Shown here: piece by piece, positions 48,627 to 60,263 of the stretch | Numbering within the stretch: position 1 is the stretch's first letter | Layout of the letters: every line of letters begins with the position of its first letter | Source: Paragordius varius | Lineage: Eukaryota > Nematomorpha | Assembly (NCBI GenBank): GCA_964247055.1 | Contig: OZ176054.1 | Coordinates: 9,362,001 to 9,426,000 of the forward strand | Direction of reading: 5' to 3' | DNA: 64,000 bases | Program-made: the position numbers and the translations under genes | Notes under the pieces: model-generated | What the model was told of the DNA's origin: nothing | Database searches by the model: none | The model's input: the letters and a program-made list of their open reading frames with translations, nothing else

Positions 48627-49856
48627 CAAAGAATGTATTCAAAAATACCAACATACCATCAACCTGATATGCTTTCCAGCACCAAAAATATAAGTGCCAA
48701 AATTCCTAATGATCACAGTAGCGTAAATAAAAATAATTTGCAGACCACGCGTAATATTTTTGACACCAAAATTGAGAAAACATATTTAACCGAACAAAAA
48801 AATCTTGAATTTTGCGAATGTAATGATATTCAATCCCTAAACTATTTCAATTACTTAATTAATAATTCTCCCTTAAAAATGAAGAGCTGCAATTGTTGTT
48901 GCACTTTTCACCAGGACATTCTAAATGATTCATTCGGGTCTTCACAAATAGGAGATATGAACTCCCTAAGACAACTATATGAAAAACCTATTCATAATAA
49001 AACTGGAAAATATTATCCGCCCGTTTTAACAGAATCTGCAATCTATTACAACAAAATTCCTTATATCTTTCATATATGCCGCAAAAGACAGAGGACCCAT
49101 TATTCGATTCAAAATAAGCATAATTTCTTTACGCGGAATTTACGAGAACCGCAAGAGCCAGTCTACAAAAAAATGTTCTCAAATATGTCACCAAACAGGG
49201 CAATTCTTAATAACAATATGATTTACAATGTTAATGATGATATTTATGATGATGGTAATGAAAATTATTGCAATATAAATAATAATAATAATAGAAAAAA
49301 TGGTCATTATATCAATCAAAAAATTGATGGATTAAATCACAACATTACCTCCAATAATCTCTTGTGTCGGCAAAACACAGATAATAAGCGCAAAAAGCTA
49401 GAGAAGCTTGATTTAGTAGGCAGAACTAATTCGTTATCAATATGCCAAATGTGCAACAATGGCCAAAATGAACAACCTCACAAATTTCGAAGAAGAGGCC
49501 TAAACACTCTTAGGTATCCTGTCCTGATTGGAAATCTATCGATAAATATGACAAACAATAATATGCACAAATATGAGCTAAAAAAATGTTGTTTAGAAAA
49601 CAATTCACATAAACCTATAAATAAATACCCAGAGAGAAGATCAAAGCAAAATAATAGTGCACGGGTTGGAAAAAAACTTCATTGCATTTATAACTTTGAA
49701 TATCCTTATATGGATTCAATAAAAACACTTGAGTGCAATCAACAAATGAAGTTCATTACAAAAAATTGTGCTAATCTTGAAAATTATTATCTACAATTAT
49801 CATGCGATGATCAAATGCATGAAAATATACATAAAAATCTAAATAAGATCAAATAA
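46890..49856 (+). CDS. Frizzled/Smoothened-like seven-helix protein with long Asn-rich tail (988 aa)
   Basis: One long frame. Hydrophobic segments lie at about residues 14-36, 54-76, 146-175, 215-236, 338-366, 386-410 and 492-517. Class F signatures: NIWILSCAIGC before helix 1, RKPISILNRIYIVFAIIYG in helix 2 (compare the family's ERPIIFLSACYLFVSLGY), YLESTASFWWL in helix 3 (family YYFGMASSIWWV), and NYGCWIVPLAWHI in helix 4 (family AAWGIPAI). No cysteine-rich Wnt-binding domain lies in this exon. The outer loops before helices 5 and 7 are unusually long. After helix 7 there is no clear KTxxxW motif but about 470 residues rich in Asn, with a poly-Asn run and a CNCCC cluster. An in-frame stop lies about 40 bases upstream. 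A possible splice acceptor at 46920 (TTGTAATCTTAG) could link to unseen upstream exons, making the listed start provisional. Confidence 0.6.
48584..48626 (+). repeat. (AAT)n run encoding poly-Asn
   Basis: About fourteen AAT triplets inside the Frizzled-like gene, just after helix 7 and the juxtamembrane Cys/Ser stretch. Confidence 0.95.
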
Positions 49857-51371
49857 TTTAACGAGAATAAGGCGGAAAGATTATCATTTAATAATATTTA
49901 CTTGGATCATAAAAATCAAATAGTTCAAAATTGGTTACAAACTCAGTGATATTATAATATCTGTTTTATCCACTTTTATAATTAAATTATAATATGCATT
50001 TTATAATATATTTAGATAATAAATTATCAAATGCCCCAAATTTTTATTCTTAATTTGATAGTATCAAGGGGTCGGTGTTAGTGGTCACATATGCTGGTTT
50101 TACCATAGTCGAAAAACTACCGCCAAATACATACATGCCATATCTGACTAATTTGATACCAACTAATATATATATTTTTATAAAAGGTATATTAGGTTTA
50201 ACGATGTACGTTCTGATAATTTAATATATTAAATTAACGAATCAGTGGTAAAAACGAGACGCAGTAACGGTAGTGGATATTTTTATAATTTGTTGACTCT
50301 ATCTTGCTTTTTTTCCGTTCAAATTTTGTTTAATTTTCAATATCACTTTTAGTTTGACAATCGTTTATAAGATTATTTCACGGAGTAACATTACGAAAAT
50401 ATCAATCCATAATTTACCATACTACAATAATATATAATCATTTCTTATCATTTTAATTAATTAGGTTATGTTATTATAGCTTGAATCCATGCTTTATCAT
50501 AGATCCTTATGATTGTCTCAACATTCAGTAAAATCAACCATGGAAAATTCGATTTTAAAATGTTTCAACCCTCTAACAAGCATTTTAATTGTCAGTTACT
50601 AAAAAATAAAGTTGATACACATCCGTAAAGCAGCGATTATAAGTTTAGCTATATTGCCATGTAAAAATGTCTAATATAATGAAAGAATTCAATTAAAAAA
50701 CTTTATTTAGCGACTTGCAATTATTTACTTTGATTTGCATTGTAGCAAATAACTTAAACCATATCATTTGAAATAAAGTATAGTTTTGGTGTTTTTAAGC
50801 AAATCATCTAAGATATTTTAATTTAAATAACTTTACACTAACTAACCATTTCTAGTTAATAAATTATGCAGGTTTTTCATATCTACATTTATAATTATAT
50901 GTTGGATAGTATAAATAGATATTTTTTAGCTAGTTTAGTTGGTTCGTTGGTTTCTTTGTTTGTTTTAGTTGATTGTCATATTTTGATGACACTATAAATT
51001 ATTTTTTTGGTATATCTGAATGCAAGCACATATGTTAATTGTCATCATAATTTATGTTGTTAATTACCATATATATGTATAAATAAAATAAACATCGTTA
51101 ATAATTACTTTTATATGGGATATTAAAAAAATAGTAAGTTCCTTAACCAACAGAATTAACCTGTTAGTTTTAATGTTGTAATGGAACTGCATACACAAAA
51201 ATTTAAACACCAAGGTTCATTAAAATAATTTATTATTTTTAGTTATTCCAAATCAGATCAAAATATTGATCAACTTAATCGTTTATGCCTATACTATTGC
51301 TATAAATATATTTATACAAATTTTTGAAAAAATTATTCATTTATATTAAACTAGATTTTTGAGAAACTAAG
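49857..51371. other. 3' flank of the Frizzled-like gene
   Basis: AT-rich, no gene or named repeat recognised. Confidence 0.35.
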
Positions 51372-51564
51372 TATACCATTTTCCAGTCAAAAGCTATATT
51401 TTTCTCAACTGCAACATTATTTTAAACAAACCCAGCATTTTTTTCAAAACGCAACATTTTTTCAGTTGTCTGTTGAAAATGTTGCGTTTGATTGAAAAAT
51501 GTTGCTTTTGATTAAAAAATGTTGCTTTTGATTAAAATGTTGCTTTTGACTGAAAAATGGTATA
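51372..51564. mobile_element. 193-bp palindromic miniature element with internal tandem repeat
   Basis: Ends TATACCATTTTCCAGTCAAAAGC and GCTTTTGACTGAAAAATGGTATA are inverted copies. Within it, GTTGC(T/G)TTTGATT(A/G)AAAAAT repeats about four times at 51481-51560, and inverted copies (AACGCAACATTTTTTCAG) occur in the left half. TA at both tips fits a TA-target transposon, but the class is unproven. Confidence 0.65.
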
Positions 51565-52133
51565 TGTGAATGAGCCGTGTTGACTATAATAAAATTAACC
51601 GGCCCGTTATTAACCTTATGAAATTCATATTGTTCTCACATAAGCTATAGGGTAATGAATTTTATTTAATCTGATAAAATTAATTTCTATTTGATTTCGA
51701 AATATAAATCGTTACTGCCATTCAACGATAGAGCCAAAGCCGGCTTATTGACTGAAATATCTGGCGTAATTGAATTTAATGGTTTTAAGGGAATTTAGGA
51801 GAGCAAGGATTTAAATCTATTTAAATTAAACGGTAATTTTAATATCAATCTATTTAGCGGATCAAATACAATATGCGGTTATGGGAATCATAATAGGTTT
51901 CCCATAAAAAAGGATATTGGGTTAGTTGTAGTTATCTTTTATGACAATGATTGAGAGAGTGATATAAAAAAATGATTTATTTTAAAGAAAAAATAGAGGA
52001 TAAAAGGTAAAAATCAGATTTTTCATAAGGTATCCAATAATTTTATTTGAGCGCGGTATATTTAAATAGTAATACTGAAAATAATGCAATTATAACCGTT
52101 ATACCATATAAAAACATGTATTCCTTTTAGACC

Positions 52134-52662
52134 CTTCGATTCAAATTGGAGTAACTGGTGTCAGACCATATTTTGATATTCAAATAATTGAGACAGTTCC
52201 AACAATTTATGCTTCTATTCCAATAAAAATTATTAAGCCAAAATATGTAAATTAAATATAGTTTTGAAAAAAGTTCCGTATCAAACTTCTTCGACGCCAT
52301 TTTCATTTTGCAACATTTTTCCCAAATATGGTGTTTTTTTCTAACGCTAAAACTTAAATTAATTTATTAAAATTCTAACATTAATACCAACAAAAAATTG
52401 GTTAATTTTGTATTCCTATTTAACTAATATACACATCTCATGCTGACTAAATTTTTACCAGTTTATCCAAAAAATTTGCAATAAGTTTTTTTGAATTGAT
52501 ATTTTTTCGATTTCGGTTTTTCGATGTAATATCTATGCAAACTTTTGCTATGGTTATATATTATTCCATATTTTTTAAAATATTTGTTTTTATACAGGCC
52601 CGGGGTCACTAGTCACCCAATTCGAACCAAAGAACTGAAATGTGAATGTGTTGTATCCAAGC
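52134..52662. mobile_element. CTTCGATTCAAATTGG family element, copy 1
   Basis: Left CTTCGATTCAAATTGGAGTA and right CACCCAATTCGAACCAAAG followed by TGTATCCAAG. Its interior shares TTCGACGCCATTTT and CAACATTTTTC with copies at 56814 and 58754. Non-coding. Confidence 0.65.
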
Positions 52663-53389
52663 GTTCTTTGAAATTTTTTATCCAATATGTTCCCGCAAAA
52701 TCACTTTTGCACTTATTTAGATATGCCATTTAAAGTGTGTTCCAACAGTAAAAAAATATATAAGTAAACCAAAAAATACGATTTCTGGCTCAAACTGGAA
52801 GTTATAATTTAAATCTAAAAGTACAAATAAGGAAAGTTTTTTAATTTTCAATCAACAACAGATTCACCATTAAGCGACAAAATTTGGCAAACAAAAATCT
52901 ACATTTTGTTCATAAACAACACAAAAAGTAATAATAGAATGATCGCTACGAAAAAAATCAGTGGAATACTACAAAGTTTTTTTTTCACTCCCTTTTTACT
53001 ATTTTTCAAATTAGATTTTTTTTGATTTAGCTAAAGTGAAATGACATGGAAAAAGTACAATAGAATAAATTAAATTTTTCTTTTATTCTTTGCAACCAAA
53101 ATGTAGCATGTCGGCAAATAACAAATGAGTGGATGAAAAATTAATTTTTATAGTAACATCTAGCTTGAGTAGAAAACAAAGTATTCACCATTAGTCTTCA
53201 TAACAACAATTTAACAACACGCTTAATGTTAAGTTTTTTGTCAGTTGTAGACTTTATCTAACCATGCATAATTCGATCATCTGCTTGTTGATACATCCTC
53301 TTGATTTTATATTATTTGATCTTTAACATATTCCTTTTCTACTAAAAGGAATTTAGATTTGATATATACATGCTGTAAGCTAAATTAAT

Positions 53390-53713
53390 TACAGTGGATC
53401 GGTCCTCCCATAATGACTTTCACTATGGGATTATCCGCATAATGACCCTTTATATATATATATATATATATATAAATTGGTCCTTTCTGTTTAAAATTTA
53501 TTGATATTAAATTTAATAATAATATCTATGATATTATTGGTTTATGAGCAGTTGTTACCAACTTTGACCTATTATAACTTTATTTTTGACCTTATATTAA
53601 AATCAGAAGTTTATAAAATAATGATATAATTAGTATATAGCACTTGTTTGTACAAAAAGCTCCTAATGAGGGGGGAGGCGTTATGTGGGGAGGGAGGGGG
53701 TGGGGTCACTGTA
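53390..53713. mobile_element. TA-target miniature element (pogo/Tigger-like ends)
   Basis: Ends TACAGTGGATCGGTCCTCCC and, reverse-complemented, TACAGTGACCCCACCCCCTCCC, with TA at both tips. CAGTGRACCCC ends with TA duplication are typical of pogo/Tigger-type elements. Contains a (TA)n tract at about 53450-53474. Confidence 0.6.
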
Positions 53714-53779
53714 TGATAAAAAATAAAAAAAATTAAACATCAAACTTAAATATTTTTTAGTTAACAACAAATTTTATAT

Positions 53780-54620
53780 TTATACATAAAAAAGTTGGCT
53801 TTGAGACAATTTCCCCACAAAACGTGTGCATTTCAAATGATAATATTTTTTCCTCAATACCTAGAGGAATCGAGAGAGCTTTTTATAATGAGCTGGTGTG
53901 TTCCGCCCCAACCATGTAATGGGTCCGCACATTTTTTGGTAAAATTGTTCCAAAGACACATTTTAGGGGACTGGTATGTTTTAAAAACTCTCAATAATAT
54001 TTTTTTATAATTTCACGAATCGGCCTAACATAATCGGCCAGCCCCTTTATTTAGCTGGTCTCCCCATAAAATGACATTTTTTAATTAAATAAGTGTGGGA
54101 AAATTAAATTCATGAAGCAACGTTTAAGTCCTAGTTCACAATGGTTTTAAGAATAGTTTATTTCTTACACTAAACCAAAAATTTTCAGCACTTTTCTTTA
54201 AAGGAAATGATAGAGGCTCCATCCATTGTTAAATATGCATCATATGAAAAAACCTAATTTTTGGATCTATGAAAATATAAAATAATCAAATTGAAATATT
54301 TCCCGTTTAAAGACAAAAATTTAGCCAAACGCTTTACAAAAATAAATCTATGATAATTGTATAATTGTTAAATACGCCTCCATATTGAAATAATATAGAT
54401 TTGAACATTTGGAAAACTTATGAGACCCATGGAAAATTTCCTGTAAAAAGATTTAATCAAGCGCCTTTTATATAATTCTTGAGTGGTGCCCCACCCTATG
54501 ACGCCACCATATAAAACAAAAGGGCTTTGAAACACCCTTTTCGGATATGTGAGGCTATTTAATATCAATTATAGATAATTCCACTATAAATTAACTATCA
54601 AAATATTGAATAAAAATTAT
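53780..54620. repeat. Dispersed monomers of the 5.9-8.2 kb tandem family
   Basis: TTTGAGACAATTTCCCCACAAAACGTGT parallels 6112-6140, and CTGTAAAAAGATTTAATCAAGCGCCTTTT and GACGCCACCATATAAAA parallel units of the first array. Heavily worn. Confidence 0.55.
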
Positions 54621-54946
54621 CCAATTCCGGTTTCAATGTTTTTTTGGGAAAATAATTCTGATTTCGGTTTTTTAATGAATTAACATATTTTCATTTCTTG
54701 TATATCCTAAAGATATTGTGGTTTGGAAAATAAAATCTTTCAAATCGTTTTTTGGTCCACAAAAGGTGATAATTCCTTATTACACAAAAAATTGTTCCGA
54801 TTGTAATTCCTAATGATAAATAAAGCAAGTACCGAATAATCCATAAAAAATTGGTCAAAACAGTTTCACCATATGTTTATTTATATGTGAATTCCAAACA
54901 CCACTGAACTAAAGAAAAAGATATATATATATATATATATACTGAA

Positions 54947-55230
54947 CAGGGGTGTCCAACACAAATGGCTTCGCGGGCCCCATTTTTGACTCAAAAAATG
55001 TGCCGGGCATTCGTGAATAATTTTTTATATTTCAAACATACGACTGTAAAATGCAAACAATATGACAATTTTTTATGGTATTTGCCAATTGGATACACTC
55101 ACTCGAAAATTTGTTTAAAATATATGAATTTTACCAAGACTTTATGAGCATATTTTTTTCTAATTATAGATTTTAAAAATCTTCGTGGGGGAAATAAGAC
55201 TAGGAGGGCCGCATTTTAGACACCATCTAG
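54947..55230 (+). mobile_element. hAT-like miniature element
   Basis: CAGGGGTGTCCAACACAAAT then GGCTTCGCGGGCCCCATTTT at the left; GGAGGGCCGCATTTTAGACACC at the right. Same family as 39400-39735. The right tip is damaged. It inserted next to a (TA)n tract. Confidence 0.8.
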
Positions 55231-55420
55231 AATATAAATTTAGGTAATCAAATATAAATTGTGAGGTAGGCTCTGTTAGGCGTCGCAACTTATTCGAAAC
55301 GATGATTTGTAAATCAAGGTTTTAAACTATGATTCAAAAGGAAATATAAAAGTTCATACTCGAATTTCAATGTGGCTATTTTTGCAAATATATTGCTTCC
55401 ATTATTTTCATGTGGTATTT

Positions 55421-56589
55421 TACAGTAAATGTTAATTTTTAATATCAAGAATTTTTTTTTTAATCCATGTGGCATTTTTTTATCGTTTTAAAAGTTGTTT
55501 TACAAGCATATAAAAAATAACACTTACATATATATTTAAATGTACTTACATGTCCCTTTTCGGTACACATATATGATAGATATATTAACATTGCAATATG
55601 TTCCCCTTTTCGCTACATATCTCATTATAGAAATGGTAACATTGCATATGTGTTGTACTACTTCATTAAATAATTTTTTAGGTTTTAATATATAATTTTT
55701 TTTATAAAAAATTAAGTTTTTAATAATTAATTAAAAAATATTTCAGAAAAAAATATAAAAAAATATATTTGAAATTAACATATAAATCGCTTATGTGCGT
55801 AATAAAACTTGTATTATACAAATTTAAATATTAATTTGATTTTGCTGACTTTTTTTGAAAACACTATATCACCTAAAATTAAAACTGAGAAATGTCACGA
55901 AAAATGGTAAAATAATACCATTTAAAATTAATTATTTTATAAGTGGTAATTTATTTAAGCAAATATTTTTGACAATTTTTTTGGTGTGTCATAATACTTA
56001 AGAAAATGAATGTGCTGAACATTTTCAAGAATTTGAGTTAAGTTTTCAATCAATTCTTCCACATTGAAATGGCATCTTTTTTGACTTTTTTTGATCTCTA
56101 GAGTCTGGGTTATTAATGTGCCATAGTTTGAATCTAATGTTGATGGCAAACTTTCATCTATACTATCTTCTTCACAAAAACTATACATTTATTCTAAATC
56201 TTTTTGACAAAATAATAAAAACTTAATATTTTTTATAAAAAAAATATAAACTTATAAATTAAAAATCAAAGTATGCACAACACATAACATACTGATTAAT
56301 ACCTAATTTTATAAAAAATGTTATATCAAACCTAAATATTTATCAAAGTAGGCAAAACACATATGCAATGTTACCATTTCTCAAATAAGAAATGTAGCGA
56401 GAAGAGGAACATATTGCAATGTTAATATATCTCTCATATATGTGTACCGAAAAGGGACATGTAAGTGCATTTAAATATATATGTAAGTGTTAATTTTTAT
56501 ATGCTTGTAAAACAACATTTAAAAGGATAAAAAAATGCCACATGGATTAAAAAAAAAATTCTTGATATTAAAAATTAACATTTACTGTA
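55421..56589. mobile_element. 1.17-kb Tc1/mariner-like element with about 235-bp terminal inverted repeats
   Basis: Tips TACAGTAAATGTTAA and TTAACATTTACTGTA; the inverted arms 55421-55656 and 56352-56589 agree almost throughout, including GTCCCTTTTCGGTACACATAT and GCAATATGTTCC. TA at both tips and TACAGT ends point to the Tc1/mariner group (Tc3 has similarly long arms). The 690-bp centre holds no transposase; its only notable frame is listed next. The near-identical arms suggest a young copy. Confidence 0.8.
55955..56188 (-). CDS. 77-codon frame inside the long-arm transposon
   Basis: Acidic start (MYSFCEEDSIDESLPSTLDS) then VEELIENLTQILENVQHIHF. No transposase motif and no family recognised. 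It could be a captured fragment or a small element-encoded protein, or chance; its location exactly between the two arms is the only reason to list it. Confidence 0.25.
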   Translation of the reverse strand: MYSFCEEDSIDESLPSTLDSNYGTLITQTLEIKKSQKRCHFNVEELIENLTQILENVQHIHFLKYYDTPKKLSKIFA

Positions 56590-56813
56590 CATAAAATAGT
56601 TTATAATCGCGGGCCAATTAAAAAGGGTCCATAATCTATTATATTCATCTTGGAAAAACCAAGGACCATTTTATTATTATAGTCATGCGTTGTCCACATC
56701 TAACATGACATGAGGAGAAACTCATAAGGAAAAAATGACCCTGTTCGGAGATTTTATAAGATAAACATTTCCTTTTTTTCATTTTGACTGTATGTTCTTC
56801 TAGCAAGTATTAA

Positions 56814-57332
56814 CACTTCAGATTTAAATTGGGGTATCTAAATACCCCAGAACAAATAATTAATATTTTAAAAAAACTATTGAAGGAAACCGTCTAAATT
56901 TAAATTCATGCTTTTATCCTAATAAAAATTATATAAATATGCCAAAATATCTAAATAAAATTTTGTTTTAAAAAAAAGTTCCATGTCTACTTCGACGCCA
57001 TTTTTATTTTACAATTTTTTTTGCAAAATATCGTCTTCATTTTTAGGGTAAAATTAAAGCTAATTTTTTATTTAAATTACATCTAATATTGATAGAAATA
57101 GAAAAAGCGATTTATTTTGTATTATTTTTTTTACCATTTCACACATGTCATGTTGCGAAATTTTTACCTTTCGGTTTTAGCTTAAAATAAATAATATCAA
57201 TGATTTTTGAATAAATTTTTTTATATATTTCGGTTTATTTATGTTATTTAAGTGCAAAATTTTGCCATGGTTTCGATTCCTTTCATACTTTTTAAAGTAT
57301 TTGATTTTAAAGAGGCCTGGGGTATCCAACTA
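56814..57332. mobile_element. CTTCGATTCAAATTGG family element, copy 2
   Basis: ACTTCAGATTTAAATTGGGG then the hairpin GGGGTATCTAAATACCCC, interior CTACTTCGACGCCATTTTT, right GGCCTGGGGTATCCAACTAC. The far right inverted tip is lost. Confidence 0.65.
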
Positions 57333-57712
57333 CAAGAGTTATTATAGAATAATAAAAATTGTCAAAATAATTTTATACTGTTTAAATAGACGTTAATGGT
57401 CGCTTCTGTTGGTATCCATAATACTTTTATAAGAAACTTTAGAATTCCAAAAAGTTTGGGGATCACGGCATATAAAAGAATTTGATGTAAAACTTTTTAA
57501 TAGGACAAATGACGTTAAAAGATCATTCATTCGCTCTATCAAAGTAGAACAGAAAATTTTACACAACATCTTCAGCCATCTATAATTACCACTAAATATC
57601 AAGAGTGTAATTTATAGCCATCACAGAACTTCGTTGCACCTAAAATGATTACACAGTACAGCAAGCCTGTAGTAGAATTATTATAAAAATTCTCTAAATA
57701 AAATGTTGTATT

Positions 57713-57715
57713 ATA

Positions 57716-57766
<51 letters not shown>
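57713..57766. repeat. (TA)n microsatellite
   Basis: About 50 bases of TA with one GTA interruption at the start. The reading frame across it on the minus strand is an artefact. Confidence 0.95.
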
Positions 57767-57770
<4 letters not shown>

Positions 57771-58096
57771 ATGGCGAGAAGGTAATCTAAAATCAAAGTC
57801 CTTATCACACCGTTCCCTATAATGAAGTCATATAGCCCTGTTGGCGGACGAGCATTTTCAAAAGAACACAAAAATAAAAGCGATTTAAGTTTGTATGAAA
57901 ATTGAAAAAAGCAGAAGAACGAATGCAATTATATTCAATATTTTAGGAAAGGACATGAATTGACGTTTGCGATGCATAAATGCGAATATGGATTTTATTA
58001 AATATACATATTAATAATTGGCAAAAAGAGCCCTTAATTCCCTAATTGGCTGTAGCCTTGTGAAAATACGAGAATATTTATGTGCTTGGTTTAGAC

Positions 58097-58379
58097 CAGG
58101 GGTGTTCAGCATGGAGGCTCTCCAAAATATTTTTGGAGCCCGCAAGAAATTTCAAATGCAAAATTTTACAAAATCTAAGTACAACGGATTTTAAACAAAT
58201 TTTCTGAATAAGTCTCTTCGATCGGCAATGAACTAATAAAAATTGTATAATATATAGTAATTTTTACTGTCTTATGTTAAAAATCTAAAATATTTGTTAA
58301 TGTCCATATATTTTGCAATGAGGCCCGGCGATGTTTCGATCCTCAAATGCGGCCCGCGAAGCCATTTTAAACACCCCTG
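58097..58379 (-). mobile_element. hAT-like miniature element, reverse orientation
   Basis: Ends CAGGGGTGTTCAGCATGG and AAACACCCCTG. The right side read in reverse gives ATGGCTTCGCGGGCCGCATT, the family's left end. Flanks GTTTAGAC/GTATGGTC agree in five of eight. Confidence 0.8.
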
Positions 58380-58753
58380 GTATGGTCCTTGCGGTAATTT
58401 AAGAAAGATTTTCCATATATTATGTTAGTTGCCACATGCATGTACCAACTCGGGATCGGCGGGAATCAAAATATATATATTTTGATGAATAAATGTATCT
58501 GTATTATCATGGTACTTTTGATTTCGGTCCTAACGGTTAATATAAAATTATTTACACTCTTCTTATAACTGCTCCATTTCATAAAATATCAAAAGTTGCG
58601 CACATTTTAAATGAATATTTTTGACTTCCAAAAATTATCATTTAAATATGTCATAACCATAAAATGCAAAACTATTTTAGATTTTGAATTTTAATATGGC
58701 TCCGAAAGACTCGAATTTTTGGACCCATCCAAAATGGGAAATCTCGCTTAACG

Positions 58754-59318
58754 CTTCGATTCAAATTGGGGTATCTAAATACCCCCAGACAATATTTAAA
58801 TTAATATTTTTAGAAAACTACTGAAGGAAACGGTTCCAATTTATATTTATGCTTCTATCCTTATAAAAATTATATAAATAAACCAAAATATCTAAATAAA
58901 ATTAGTTTTGGAAATAAAGTTTCCTAAACTACTTGGACGCCATTTTTATTCTACAACATTTTTCATAATATCGTGTTTATTTGATTCTAAGCTAAAATTA
59001 AGTTTACTTTTTTATAAGAATCACATTTAAGATTGATATAAACAAAAATAGTGGTATTTTTTGCATTATTTTTGTATTTTGCTTATCCACATATGTCAAC
59101 TAAATTTTTACCTTTCCGTTTTACCCCTGAATAAATAATATCAAGTATTTTCATTGAATATTTTATTATATTTAGGTTCATTAATATTAAATAAGAGCAA
59201 ACTTCCATAGTTTTATTTTATTCCTTATTTTTTGAAATATTTTTATTTAAACAGGCCTGAGGTATCCAACTACCCCAATTTGAATCGAAGGGCTGAAATG
59301 AATGCATTGTATCCAAGT
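58754..59318. mobile_element. CTTCGATTCAAATTGG family element, best copy
   Basis: Left CTTCGATTCAAATTGGGGTA, then the hairpin GGGGTATCTAAATACCCC. Right TACCCCAATTTGAATCGAAG, an inverted copy of the tip, then TGTATCCAAGTG as in copy 1. About 540 bp, non-coding. Confidence 0.75.
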
Positions 59319-60263
59319 GTTAAAACAAAAAGGGCCGAGATTGCGTGATAAAAAATTTATATATATGCTTGACATAAAAAGGTTTTTTTCCAAAATAATG
59401 CATATTTTGCCACAAATTCCAATTTATAGCAAGTTTTCTAAAGCGATTATATGGTAGTATGAAGCCTTCTGGAAACGGTAAAACTTTTTCTTATATTAAA
59501 ATATTTATGCTATATGTCGATGAATGAACTTGGCTCTCACAGCACATTTTAATTTAAAATTTCCCCCTAAATTTTATCTATATTAAAATTTATATTAAAA
59601 AAAATTTAATTTAATTAGAGACAAAATGTTGTAAATATTTTGGGCAGAAGAGGGTCAATATTAATGCATTTTATAGACTGTATTTTACGGCTTCTGCTGA
59701 GCTTCAAACTATCAATATTTGCCCAAAATTAAAGTTTTACAGACAATGCATTTTTCCAAAAAATATTTTACGGTGGCATTTTTAGCGAAATTCCTCTGCA
59801 TCTCGGGGTTCTTGCGCTTATAATTTTTTAAGAGTAGAAAAAACTTTGATGCTTTTATGGCCCTAGACCTAATAATTTAAATTCTTAAATATATTTTGCT
59901 TTTTATATATAGTTAAGATATTTTTGGAATGAAGCATTTTTTAGCAAAATGTTATATGCGCAAATTTTGCGATTTTTCGATATTGAGCATCTTCCGTCAA
60001 AAGTAAGATCTTTGGTAAGGCCCAAAAAGCACGCGTATTCTGATGCTTATGAAAAAATAAATAATAATTTAAATATTTTTTTATGTGCGCTGTTATGAAC
60101 TGAATAATTTAGATAAAATTAGTTAGTGAATAGGACTTATGGTAAATATAATTTATTTAAAGATAATAGTTAATAAATGAATTAAGTTTTAAGGCATAGT
60201 ACGTCTAAATGTAGTCATAAAAAATTCATTGTTTAGTTAAAACATGTGAATTTGAATTCAAAT
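59319..60263. other. Region upstream of the POLD3-like gene
   Basis: AT-rich, no exon recognised; should contain the promoter. Confidence 0.35.
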
